Shown one piece after another: positions 43,755-50,564 of a DNA stretch of 64,000 bases (the first letter of the stretch is position 1; each line of letters starts with the position of its first letter). Both the position numbers and the translations under genes were made by a program. Origin of the DNA: JBDRFZ01 sp043818395 (GTDB lineage: Bacteria > Patescibacteriota > Patescibacteriia > 2-12-FULL-60-25); the NCBI GenBank assembly GCA_043818395.1, contig JBDRFZ010000030.1, forward strand, positions 1 through 64,000, read 5' to 3'. The notes below the pieces were generated by a model, which ran no database searches, was not told the DNA's origin, and saw only the letters and a program-made list of their open reading frames with translations.

Positions 43755-44127
43755 CTCCAAACCTCTCCCGCTGTTACGAGGTACAGCGGGAACAAAGAGG
43801 AACCAACCTCAAAACGCACTCGGAGAGAAGCGCACACTTCTCATCCGATCCGAATTTTGGAAGCCCATAATTACTAAACTTGGGACTAAATCCAGACTTC
43901 AGATCGGAGCAATCCGAAAATTACTCATGGATTCTCATTTGGCATCATAATCAAAGCGGCGGTAAAAAAGCCACCCACTGAGTTATGGAACCAAACGAGA
44001 AGCTATGAAGCCGGCACGGATAAATTCTGCACGTTGCAGGATCACGTGCGCGGTTGACGCGACTCAAACACGCACAAAACAAATATCGTGGAACGCCACG
44101 AGAATACGTTTTGTGCAAAGGAGGCAG
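43755..44127 (+). other. Gene-free stretch with hairpins
   Basis: 373 bases without a credible ORF. It starts with a strong hairpin (43763-43801, CCTCT..CCCGCTGT loop ACAGCGGG..AGAGG), which could be a terminator or an RNA domain. The remainder has short inverted repeats and ends in the AAAGGAGG ribosome site of the next gene. Confidence 0.5.
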
Positions 44128-44313
44128 ATGGCCCATTGGCCAGCTTCCGGCCCCCACGGCCAGTGCCCGTGGTGTGGCGCGTCTGAAGACATCGGGGACT
44201 GCTGTCCCGATGCCCAGGCCGCCACCCGCGAGCCCGAGGCCGAGGGTTACCTCTGTGAGGGCGATGAAAACCGCTCTCACGGAGCCGACTCCACCCATCG
44301 GGTGGAGAATTAA
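44128..44313 (+). CDS. Small cysteine-containing protein, 61 aa
   Basis: It starts MAHWPASGPHGQCPWCGAS and includes a CC pair (DCCPDA) and one later Cys, so a small zinc-binding fold is possible. The start is strongly supported by AAAGGAGG 4 nt before the ATG. The family is not recognised. It lies inside the structured-RNA island, before the first M2 module. Confidence 0.5.
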   Translation: MAHWPASGPHGQCPWCGASEDIGDCCPDAQAATREPEAEGYLCEGDENRSHGADSTHRVEN

Positions 44314-44511
44314 CCCCGGTGGGGAAACAAACGCACCGGCGTGAACCGGGACAGCTCGAACAGGGCGTCATGTGACGTCGTATCGAGTTGCGGGAGATGA
44401 GCGCCGCTTGAGGAGGGAGTGCAAGCGATCTTGCACGAGACTCCATGGCTCAAGCGCCGGAAATGACTGCCGGCGCCTAATCGCGGATTAGTCACCGCGT
44501 TTCGTACATTT
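44314..44511 (+). other. Structured gene-free stretch
   Basis: A long stem pairs 44401-44412 with 44449-44457 (CTTGAG/CTCAAG and GCG/CGC) around an inner GTGCAAG/CTTGCAC hairpin. Smaller stems (CCGG/CCGG, CGCGG/CCGCG) follow. No ORF is supported. Confidence 0.5.
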
Positions 44512-44742
44512 CCCGGGTCTATCACCTGGGTTTGAGCAAAATCCTTGCTCTCTAAAACGACAGGTCGCGGCGCTTGATCACATGATCTAACATCGCGGGT
44601 TTCACAGACCATGAATCACTCTTGAGTAATCAAGATCAATTCAAAACTGTGAGCTTGAGACGCCGTCTCCGTTTAGTAGAACGTAAAACTACAGCTACTC
44701 GCATGCTCTCTTACGCTACTGCACAAGGCAATAGAGAGCATC
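44512..44742 (+). ncRNA. Structured module M2, copy 1
   Basis: In order: stem CCCGGGT/ACCTGGG; TTTGAGC with GAGCAA/TTGCTC; CGCGGG then CACAGACCATG; CAAAACTGTGAG; GAGAC/GTCTC; GAACGTAAA; and a terminal 9-bp hairpin ATGCTCTCT/AGAGAGCAT with loop containing TGCACAAG. Copy 2 (46060-46310) keeps these motifs in order but with different stem sequences. A second helix (44742-44747 and 44750-44756 with 44794-44808) follows. Confidence 0.6.
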
Positions 44743-44809
44743 CGATCCTATTTCCGCACACTCCCATAAAGAAATCATTCTGGGTTCGTGGTTCGGAAAT
44801 GAGATCGGA

Positions 44810-45328
44810 TTATGGTCGGGCGTTTTCTTCCAATGCCGTTATTCGTTCTTCGTGGCGAAGACTGGCGTTCCGAAGGGAGGAAATCTCGATATCAACAGTC
44901 CGATGATGCGTGGCGAACCAGTCAACATGCGTCAGAATCTCCTGCTTGAATTCTTGTAGATCATCCTTAGTCGCGAATCCAAGCAGATCATCCTTGGTGG
45001 CGAAACGCTCATCAAGGCGCCGGAATTGATCGTCTGTATGGGAAGATAGGTCGTGAACAGCCTCGAGTATGTCTTGAATTGAGGTTGTGTGTTCCTGGGA
45101 AACAGATTTTAACCCTGCAACGTCCGTCTTCAGCTCGGTTACATCTGATTTTAACCCTGCAACGTCCGTCTTCAGCTCGGTTACATCCTTTGCAAGGATA
45201 TTAACCGTAGATTTGAGATCGGTCATGTCCTTCGTAAGACCGGCTACGCCTTTAGAAAGACCGGCCATGTCTTTAGAAAGGCCTTGGACTACATCTAAAA
45301 TCTTTTCGTTGGCTGAATCAGCGGTCAT
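44810..45328 (-). CDS. Coiled-coil protein with heptad repeats (ATKDDL type)
   Basis: The protein is 172 residues and almost entirely coiled coil: repeated VAGLKSDVTELKTD units in the middle and ATKDDL.. repeats near the C-terminus followed by FKQEILTHVDWFATHH, a pattern frequent in CPR proteins of unknown role. At the DNA level a 42-bp unit is repeated almost exactly (about 45104-45187). The start MTADSANEKI at 45328 is preferred; the ORF extends to 45379. Similar in style to the 55786 gene at the other edge of the island. Confidence 0.7.
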   Translation of the reverse strand: MTADSANEKILDVVQGLSKDMAGLSKGVAGLTKDMTDLKSTVNILAKDVTELKTDVAGLKSDVTELKTDVAGLKSVSQEHTTSIQDILEAVHDLSSHTDDQFRRLDERFATKDDLLGFATKDDLQEFKQEILTHVDWFATHHRTVDIEISSLRNASLRHEERITALEENARP

Positions 45329-45668
45329 ATGGAGAGCATTAGTGAATGAAGAATAGCATCCTCTAAATACCGCTGCCATAAATCGAGGGAGAGGTCAAGA
45401 TGTGGATATTCGGAAACAGCGTTTTCTCGGTAGAAATCGTGATTCGAAAAAGTTCGAAGCACGATTTCTCTCGAGGAGAGAGAAAATTTTGATCGGATGA
45501 TCTGAAGCGACGTCTCATACGTGAGCGAATCAAATCAGGCTCGGATCGAACGGCCGCGCGTAACGGTCGATAGCTCCATCGAGAGGTGAAGAAGAAACGT
45601 AAGCGCGGCTCCGACGCATTCGGGCAAGCGAACTCGGCGGATATTGAAACCCGCCTTTCAGAATGGAG
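45329..45668 (+). other. Gene-free stretch before csx3
   Basis: About 340 bases without a supported ORF. It includes the hairpin GAAATCGTG/CACGATTTC (about 45433-45465) and several short stems. It ends at the second CTAGATAAA-loop hairpin. Confidence 0.45.
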
Positions 45669-45691
45669 CCCGCGGCTAGATAAACCGCGGG
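45669..45691 (+). promoter_or_regulatory. CTAGATAAA-loop hairpin, copy 2, in the csx3 leader
   Basis: The perfect 7-bp stem CCCGCGG / CCGCGGG holds the loop CTAGATAAA, identical to copy 1 although the stem differs. The 3' arm runs into GGGAGAG, the likely ribosome site, 7 nt before the csx3 ATG. Folding would partly hide that site, so translational control is plausible. Confidence 0.65.
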
Positions 45692-45698
45692 AGAGAAC

Positions 45699-46040
45699 AT
45701 GGCCGGCACCTACACCGTCACCGCCACCTCCGTCACCGCCACCTCCACCCCCGCCACCCTGCTCCGGTTGAGCTTCGGCTCGCCGGCGCAGAACGACGTC
45801 ATCGTCCGCGACGCCGTCGTCGCCCTCGAGGCCCACAAGCTCGAGGGGGGGAAGCTGGTCCTACTGAATGGGCCCGCTTCCCTGCCAGTGGCTTGCGCCC
45901 TCGCGCACGGCCTCGGGCACATCTTCGGCGCCATCGGGGTCTTCGACCCCAAGATGGCGGGGTACGTAGTCGCGGTCAGTCATGACCCGACGTTCCCCGT
46001 GGGGATGACCATCCCAGCGTCGGAGGTGAAAGAGGGCTGA
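45699..46040 (+). CDS. csx3: Csx3-family protein (CRISPR-associated ring nuclease Crn3-like)
   Basis: The protein is 113 residues. The C-terminal half matches the Csx3 pattern: GGKLVLLNGPASLPVACALAHGLG, then FGAIGVFDPKMAGYVVAVSHD and a closing VGMTIP. Known Csx3 proteins are small beta/alpha proteins that cleave cyclic tetra-adenylate, the messenger of type III CRISPR systems. The N-terminus is Thr/Ala-rich. No CRISPR array, cas10 or CARF effector is in this window. The next gene encodes the P-loop protein often found with or fused to Csx3. The leader hairpin may control its translation. Confidence 0.72.
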   Translation: MAGTYTVTATSVTATSTPATLLRLSFGSPAQNDVIVRDAVVALEAHKLEGGKLVLLNGPASLPVACALAHGLGHIFGAIGVFDPKMAGYVVAVSHDPTFPVGMTIPASEVKEG

Positions 46041-46059
46041 TCACCCTCTCGAAACATAT

Positions 46060-46310
46060 CTCGGATTGATCTCCGAGTTTGAGCGAAATCCCAGCTCTAG
46101 AAAATGATGGGTCGTGATACGAGATCGAGAGATTAAGTATCGCGGGTATCACAGACCATGGAATTAGAAAAAAGTATCGTGTACTGAGTACCGGGTACTA
46201 TCTCTCTAAACTCCAAAACTGTGAGATTGAGACGCAGTCTCCGTCCGTGGAACGTAAATTCACTAACACTCGAAACCCACCTAAGCCCTGCACAAGCTGC
46301 GGTGGGTTCC
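46060..46310 (+). ncRNA. Structured module M2, copy 2
   Basis: Same motif order as copy 1: stem CTCGGA/TCCGAG; TTTGAGCGAAATCC with GAGC/GCTC; ATCGCGGG and CACAGACCATGGAAT; CAAAACTGTGAG; GAGAC/GTCTC; GAACGTAAA; terminal hairpin AACCCACC/GGTGGGTT with TGCACAAG in the loop. It begins 20 bases after the csx3 stop. A GTAC-rich insertion near 46175-46200 has no counterpart in copy 1. Confidence 0.6.
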
Positions 46311-46503
46311 TCGAACTGAATGTTTAAAAAAATGTCGTCTCGACTAAAACGGAGAGACCTTCAATTTGAAGATCCATTCGACTCGGCCACGGTTCTATTT
46401 TTTGGATAGGCCTTCGCTCAGGATGACAATTTTTAAACGCTCGATTCGAGGAAATGGTTCCTCCAAAACTTTCCCGCAGAACGCGGGAGAAAGGAGACGG
46501 CTA

Positions 46504-47088
46504 GTGAAAGTCGTACTCTGTGGACCCCCGCGTTCGGGGAAGTCCTGCCTAAGGCAGGGCTTAAAGGACGCGGTACGGAGCATTCCTGGGGCTCCGTACC
46601 CCTACGTCATCACCGCGTGCCCCGACGGGGAGGGCTCGTGGTTCCAGGAGACGGTGAACTCCGACCCCGAGGCTGCTGCGAAGTTCAAGGCGGCCTACAA
46701 GAGCAAGTTCACCCCCGAGTTCGTGCGCAGGGTCGCGGACTCGGTGAAAAACTGCACCCTGTCTCTTACGCTGGTGGATATAGGCGGTATCCCCAGCGCA
46801 GAGAATAAAGAAATTTGCGCCGCCGCCACGCACGCCGTTCTTCTCGCAGGGGATACCTCGCGGTTCCCCGAGTGGCGTGAGTTTTGCGAGAAACTCGGAA
46901 TCTCTGTCCTGGCCGAGATTGCGAGTAACTACCAAGGCCAGGAAGACTCCCCGCCGTATCTCGACGGCGACGAGGGAGTCTTCGTCGGTTCGGTTCACCA
47001 CCTCGAACGCGGTGAACCGGTCGCAGAGCGCCCGACTGTCAAGGCGCTCGCCGAGATTCTGGTCGCGTTGGTCGGCGATCAGGAGTAG
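46504..47088 (+). CDS. Csx3-associated P-loop NTPase
   Basis: The protein is 194 residues from GTG 46504, which follows AAAGGAGACGG. Walker A is CGPPRSGKSCL at the N-terminus; then ITACPDGEGSWFQE, KFTPEFVRRVADSV, a Walker B-like LTLVDIGG, ENKEICAAATHAVLL, and a C-terminal WREFCEKLGISVLAEI. This set of motifs matches the ATPase domain fused to or encoded beside Csx3 in some bacteria. It probably acts together with the csx3 product, perhaps regulating its ring-nuclease activity; that is inference. A CCCGC/GCGGG hairpin lies just before the ribosome site. Confidence 0.75.
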   Translation: MKVVLCGPPRSGKSCLRQGLKDAVRSIPGAPYPYVITACPDGEGSWFQETVNSDPEAAAKFKAAYKSKFTPEFVRRVADSVKNCTLSLTLVDIGGIPSAENKEICAAATHAVLLAGDTSRFPEWREFCEKLGISVLAEIASNYQGQEDSPPYLDGDEGVFVGSVHHLERGEPVAERPTVKALAEILVALVGDQE

Positions 47089-47110
47089 TTAGACCAACCG
47101 GGCGAAGAGA

Positions 47111-47447
47111 TCCCTCGACTTCGCTCGGGACGACAGAGGGCAGGAGATATAGCGACTCCTCTTTTAAACAATTCGCTTATCACTCGAAGCTCGGTTGCAC
47201 ATCCGGGCTCTTCGAATGGAAGTTTGATTGAATTCGTCATTCCCGGGAAAATGGGAATCCAGGTAGCTTGCTGATGGATCCCCGCTTTCGCGAGGATGAC
47301 GTAGATCGAAAATCCGTTCGAGGAAGAGTTCCTTGTGTTTTTCTTTCCGCACAGGTCCGGAACAGATGCCTATTTTGACGGATGAGTCAGATGACTCTCT
47401 CCGTCAGGCTACCTGTTATCTTAGGGGGAAGTTCCGGATCGGTGCGG
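47111..47447 (+). ncRNA. Structured module M4-M3, copy 1
   Basis: The 5' part (M4, 47111-47162) reads TCCCTC..CGGGAC.ACAGAGGGCAGGAG with GGAG/CTCC pairing. The 3' part (M3, 47347-47447) is closed by a 17-position helix: CCGCACAGGTCCGGAAC (47347-47363) with GTTCCGGATCGGTGCGG (47431-47447). Inside are GACGGA/TCCGTC and GAGTCA/TGACTC stems. A second copy with altered but still pairing bases is at 54608-54917. No ORF is supported in it. Confidence 0.6.
47235..47300. repeat. Dispersed palindromic repeat (GTCATTCCCG...GGATGAC type)
   Basis: GTCATTCCCGGGAAAATGGG and CCCCGCTTTCGCGAGGATGAC form the two arms of a repeat type that is common in many environmental bacterial genomes. It lies within the spacer of module M4-M3 copy 1. 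Confidence 0.6.
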
Positions 47448-47462
47448 GAATAAAAAACAAAA

Positions 47463-47687
47463 TCAAATTAGTTTTATAAAGTCTTCCGGTGACAGATCGA
47501 TATCGCGCAAAATGCCTCTGAGCGTACCGCGCGGCAAGTCTTGATTGCCATGCATGGGGATGGTTGCCAACCGACCATCACGATGGCGTAATTGAACATG
47601 GCTGCCGCGTTGTCGCGTAATCATAAACCCTGCTTTTTGCAGGGTTGCGATCAATATTTTACCGGAGATAACCGGAAGCGGCGGCAT
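47463..47687 (-). CDS. hicA: HicA-type toxin (mRNA interferase)
   Basis: The protein is 74 residues, normal for HicA. The double-stranded RNA-binding-like fold is shown by LIATLQKAGFMITRQRGSHVQLRHRDG, with the active His in GSHVQL, and ATIPMHGNQDLPRGTLRGILRDIDLS. It cuts mRNA when free of HicB. It lies 5 bp downstream of hicB on the same strand. The M3 module ends 15 bases beyond its stop. Confidence 0.93.
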   Translation of the reverse strand: MPPLPVISGKILIATLQKAGFMITRQRGSHVQLRHRDGRLATIPMHGNQDLPRGTLRGILRDIDLSPEDFIKLI

Positions 47688-47692
47688 AACGA

Positions 47693-47926
47693 TCAGATTT
47701 GCGGTTCAGCTACTGTCTCGAAAGTCTCAAAGCTTCTGTCTTCCGGAAGTGACTCGCGATTGGCTGCCATATCTTCCAAATAAAGCTGGATGGCTTCGCG
47801 GATATTTTGTTTGGTTTCTTCCAAGGATTTGCCCCAGGTATGACAACCGGGCAACGAAGGTACGAAAGCATGAAAAGACTGACCCTCATCCGGCTCGATG
47901 ATTACTCGATAAGTCAATGCTCTCAT
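47693..47926 (-). CDS. hicB: HicB-type antitoxin
   Basis: The protein is 77 residues from ATG 47926 (MRALTYRVII). The HicB fold is seen in EGQSFHAFVPSLPGCHTWGKSLEETKQNIREAIQLYLEDM. It binds and blocks HicA and usually represses its own promoter through a C-terminal DNA-binding part. This short form has no clear helix-turn-helix, so autoregulation is uncertain. Antitoxin-first order. Confidence 0.92.
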   Translation of the reverse strand: MRALTYRVIIEPDEGQSFHAFVPSLPGCHTWGKSLEETKQNIREAIQLYLEDMAANRESLPEDRSFETFETVAEPQI

Positions 47927-47968
47927 ATGTCTGAAGCCTAACATCGGACGGACGGCCTGTCAAAGGCC

Positions 47969-48009
47969 AAACCTTCCCTTGTCAAACCTTCCCTTGTCAA
48001 ACCTTCCCA
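47969..48009 (+). repeat. Tandem 15-bp repeat AAACCTTCCCTTGTC
   Basis: Two exact units (47969-47983 and 47984-47998) and a partial third lie in the divergent spacer between hicB and the 48107 gene. Confidence 0.85.
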
Positions 48010-48106
48010 TGCTTAAAAAAGGTTCTAAAATTATTTGGAATCTTTTTTGAGGATGAGTATCCTCTGGCGCGCCGGACGAATTCCGGATTTGGCCAACGGA
48101 GGAAAC

Positions 48107-48457
48107 ATGGCCAAAAAAATTCTCTGGATGTCGCGCCATCGACCGACGGCGCGGCAGATCCAGTCGCTCCGCGTCATGTATGGCGCGGATACGGTCGTCG
48201 AAGTGGAGCCGCGGCCCTTCGACGACGCGCGACAGATCGCGCGGCGATTCAAGGAAGGCGGATTCCACGATCTCGTGGTCGTGGCGCCGCTTTCGGTCCT
48301 GGCTGTCTTGTGCGATCAGGGGCTTAAACCTCTGTGGTCACAGGCGGCCGAGGAAAACGATCCCGCGAAGATCGAATTTCGCGGGGCACGTGGGCAGGGC
48401 TACCGCTTCGTCCGGTTTCGCCGAGTGAAGCGAGTGGCAGTCGAGTTTGAGGACTAA
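48107..48457 (+). CDS. Small Rossmann-like protein, possibly Csx15/Csx20-like
   Basis: The protein is 116 residues with a good ribosome site (GGAGGAAAC). The pattern is a small alpha/beta protein: KKILWMSRHRPTARQIQSLRVMYG, then DDARQIARRFKEGGFHDLVVVAPLSVLAVLCDQGLKPLWSQA and a C-terminal strand pair ending YRFVRFRRVKRV. It resembles small phage/CPR proteins starting IIWLSRHPMT and, distantly, Csx15/Csx20-type CRISPR-accessory proteins. The latter link is suggested mainly by csx3 nearby and is weak. Confidence 0.6.
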   Translation: MAKKILWMSRHRPTARQIQSLRVMYGADTVVEVEPRPFDDARQIARRFKEGGFHDLVVVAPLSVLAVLCDQGLKPLWSQAAEENDPAKIEFRGARGQGYRFVRFRRVKRVAVEFED

Positions 48458-48481
48458 CAAAAACAAAAAGGAAAGGAAAAA

Positions 48482-48754
48482 ATGGTCCAGAAAGTCTGGA
48501 CCCTGGCTTCGGGTCAGGAGGTCGTGGATCGCGACGTCTCGCATATCCATGCGGGCGTCACGGACGAACTCTTATCCGAGGCACTCTCGTCGCTAAGCGT
48601 AGGTGACGGAGAGCGGGTCAAATATACGCATTTCTTCAGACGCACGGTCGGTGTCTCCCATTGCGTGAAAACGCAGGACGGGGAAGCTCCGAAGCGTCAT
48701 GGGCAAGCGGTCATCTGCCTTTTTGTGGACAAGATAAACGGGTGCGGGAGTTGA
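48482..48754 (+). CDS. Small hypothetical protein, 90 aa
   Basis: It starts MVQKVWTLASGQEVVDRDVSHIHAGVTDELLSEAL and includes FFRRTVGVSHCVKT. I have the impression of a recurring small family with a SGxEVVDxDVSHxHxGVT core but cannot name it. AAAGGAAAGG lies just upstream, and it is 24 bp after the 48107 gene, so the two are probably cotranscribed. Confidence 0.6.
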   Translation: MVQKVWTLASGQEVVDRDVSHIHAGVTDELLSEALSSLSVGDGERVKYTHFFRRTVGVSHCVKTQDGEAPKRHGQAVICLFVDKINGCGS

Positions 48755-48801
48755 TTGGTTCTCTCGCAAGTCCACCCCAAAACTCCGGAAAGGAGAAAAC
48801 C

Positions 48802-49155
48802 ATGAACAAGGAAGAATGGAAAGAAGAAAAAGCGCGTCGTCAGGACGCGCTGAAAGAATTTGAAACAAAAAACGCGGCCGAGCTCGAGGCCGCCCGCCAC
48901 TTGTTGGCGGAGAACGAGCGCCTGCGCCGGTTGGCGTGGGCTGGCGCCCCCGAAGGGCACGCCCGTTGTTACGGCTACGACGAAGAGTCGGACGTCGACT
49001 GCGATAAGGTCGTGCCTTTGCGGGAACATGAAAGTGTTCCCGTGGGGTGGTGTATTCGCACCTATGGCTGCGGGTGCAGTGAGCCAGAGACAATGTTTTG
49101 TCCGGCACATGCGCACCAGGCACGCGAAGACCGTTGTGCCGAATGCAGTCGTTAG
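48802..49155 (+). CDS. Small cysteine-rich protein, 117 aa
   Basis: The N-terminal half is a charged helix (MNKEEWKEEKARRQDALKEF) and the C-terminal half is Cys/His-rich (ARCYGYDE, DCDK, GWC, YGCGC, MFCPAH, DRCAEC), which suggests one or two zinc sites. The start is fixed by AAGGAGAAAACC. It is the last gene of the 48107-49155 run and is followed by a strong terminator. Family unknown. Confidence 0.6.
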   Translation: MNKEEWKEEKARRQDALKEFETKNAAELEAARHLLAENERLRRLAWAGAPEGHARCYGYDEESDVDCDKVVPLREHESVPVGWCIRTYGCGCSEPETMFCPAHAHQAREDRCAECSR

Positions 49156-49164
49156 TTCTTTCTC

Positions 49165-49206
49165 GCGGTGCGCTCACGTTTTGTGATGCGCACCGCCCGT
49201 TTTTTT
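49165..49206 (+). terminator. Intrinsic terminator
   Basis: GCGGTGCGC (49165-49173) pairs with GCGCACCGC (49188-49196), and TTTTTTT follows. Confidence 0.85.
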
Positions 49207-49308
49207 CGTACATATTGGATGGTCCGATGTGCACGGAAAGTTCGGTCGGCGATGACGTAATCGTCGCTACAAAAAAAAGGCCGCCAAGGGCGGCAGAAAG
49301 AGAATCAC

Positions 49309-50523
49309 GTGAGTGATCTCAAAACGGCCGTTGCCCTGGCGGCCAAGATCCAGGGCATTTCAAAGGACGTCCTCGCGCGCCACATTGGGCGCGGGGACGT
49401 GGTGCGAGCCACCTGGCTCGCACTCGTGAGCGGCCGTCCGGCCTTCTTCCTCGGGCCTCCCGGGGTGGACAAGACCGGGACGGTTCAGGATTTGGCGCGT
49501 AGGGTCGACGGAGCCGTCTTTTTTGACGCGCTCATGCCGACCCTCGTCTCGGTCGAGCAGCTCCTCGTGGAGAGTACCTCCATCGAGGAGTCGTCGACGG
49601 CGGATGGCGGAAAGTCCATCCGTACGCGCGACACGCTCGGCCGCGCTGCCGGCGCGCATCTCCTCTTCGCCGATGAGATCTGGAAAGCAGAACCCCGTGT
49701 TCTGCAGACGGTTCTCGACCTGGCGAAAGGGGACGGCGTGCGCCACGAGGGAACGCAGGTCAAGACGCCTCTCAAGGCGTTCTTGGCCGCGTCCAACGAG
49801 CTCCCTGACTCCGAGGGAAACCTCGGCGCGGTTTGGTCTCGTATGACCATCCGCGTCGTAGTCAAGGAGCTCGATCGCAAAGGCAAAACCGCGTTGGTCA
49901 AGGCGCGGTTGGCCAAAGTACGTGGCATGTCTGCCAAGGCCAGCGGGAGCGACAAGCTCACGCTCGCCGAAGTGGACGATCTGCGCGCTGCGCGCAGCCG
50001 GATCGAAATCTCGGATGAAATCGTGGAGATCGTGCTCGACATCGTCGAGCAGCTCCGCGATGAAAACTCCGGAACGTTCGACTGGGCCTGGGCCGACGAC
50101 CGGCGTTTCGGTCGCGTGTTCGACGTCATGCAGGCTAACGCCTTGCTCGATGGCCGAACGCGGGTCGGAAAACAGGACCTCGCGGTTCTGGAGTGGCTAC
50201 TCTGGGATTCACCCGAGCAGATTCCGACGGTCAAGGCCAAGATCGCGCCGTTTTGCCGCACTCCGCTCATGGATGCACAGGAGATGCTCGACGCACTCCT
50301 GGCTCCCGGAGGGGTTGTGGCAGATGTGCTCGGCGGCAACCGGACCAAAGGCGTGGCGGCTCTGACGCAGTGTGAAAGCTGCGCCGGTGAGCTTGCTACG
50401 CTCAAGGCCAGCGCTGACGCGAGTATGGCGCAGGGCATCGACCAGCTGGTCCGGCAGCTGGAGTCCGTGAAAGCGGACGTGATCGCAGTGATCACCGGAA
50501 CGCGGACGTCCGCCGCGAAATAG
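49309..50523 (+). CDS. MoxR-family AAA+ ATPase
   Basis: The protein is 404 residues from GTG 49309. Walker A is GPPGVDKTGT (Asp where Gly is usual before Lys), Walker B is LLFADEIWKA, with sensor 1 LAASNE as in MoxR/RavA proteins, and a C-terminal lid about 200-300. The last 100 residues contain a CESC pair and a helical tail. MoxR ATPases act with VWA proteins to remodel or load metal into target complexes. The VWA gene follows after 41 bp, and a GCCGCC/GGCGGC hairpin precedes its ribosome site. Confidence 0.88.
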   Translation: MSDLKTAVALAAKIQGISKDVLARHIGRGDVVRATWLALVSGRPAFFLGPPGVDKTGTVQDLARRVDGAVFFDALMPTLVSVEQLLVESTSIEESSTADGGKSIRTRDTLGRAAGAHLLFADEIWKAEPRVLQTVLDLAKGDGVRHEGTQVKTPLKAFLAASNELPDSEGNLGAVWSRMTIRVVVKELDRKGKTALVKARLAKVRGMSAKASGSDKLTLAEVDDLRAARSRIEISDEIVEIVLDIVEQLRDENSGTFDWAWADDRRFGRVFDVMQANALLDGRTRVGKQDLAVLEWLLWDSPEQIPTVKAKIAPFCRTPLMDAQEMLDALLAPGGVVADVLGGNRTKGVAALTQCESCAGELATLKASADASMAQGIDQLVRQLESVKADVIAVITGTRTSAAK

Positions 50524-50530
50524 CGGACCC

Positions 50531-50553
50531 GTAGGGGCGGGGTCTCCCCGCCC
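50531..50553 (+). repeat. GTAGGGGC palindrome between moxR and VWA genes
   Basis: GGGCGGGG and CCCCGCCC form a perfect 8-bp stem with a 3-nt loop, followed directly by the AAGGAGG ribosome site of the next gene. Confidence 0.75.
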
Positions 50554-50564
50554 AAGGAGGATAC

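Noticed and set aside
43223..43950. ORFs of 80-100 residues in the region after the histidine kinase
   Set aside because: They overlap dense complementary helices, lack ribosome sites and show no protein-like pattern.
44054..44344. 96-residue ORF overlapping the 61-residue Cys protein
   Set aside because: The alternative frame has no Shine-Dalgarno; AAAGGAGG supports the 44128 start in the other frame.
44512..46310. Integron attC sites
   Set aside because: The position after genes is similar, but no convincing paired core sites and no integron integrase were seen; kept only as an analogy.
47347..47447. Hammerhead ribozyme in module M3
   Set aside because: GGATGAGTC recalls the CTGATGA core, but the required GAAA strand and three-way junction are absent.
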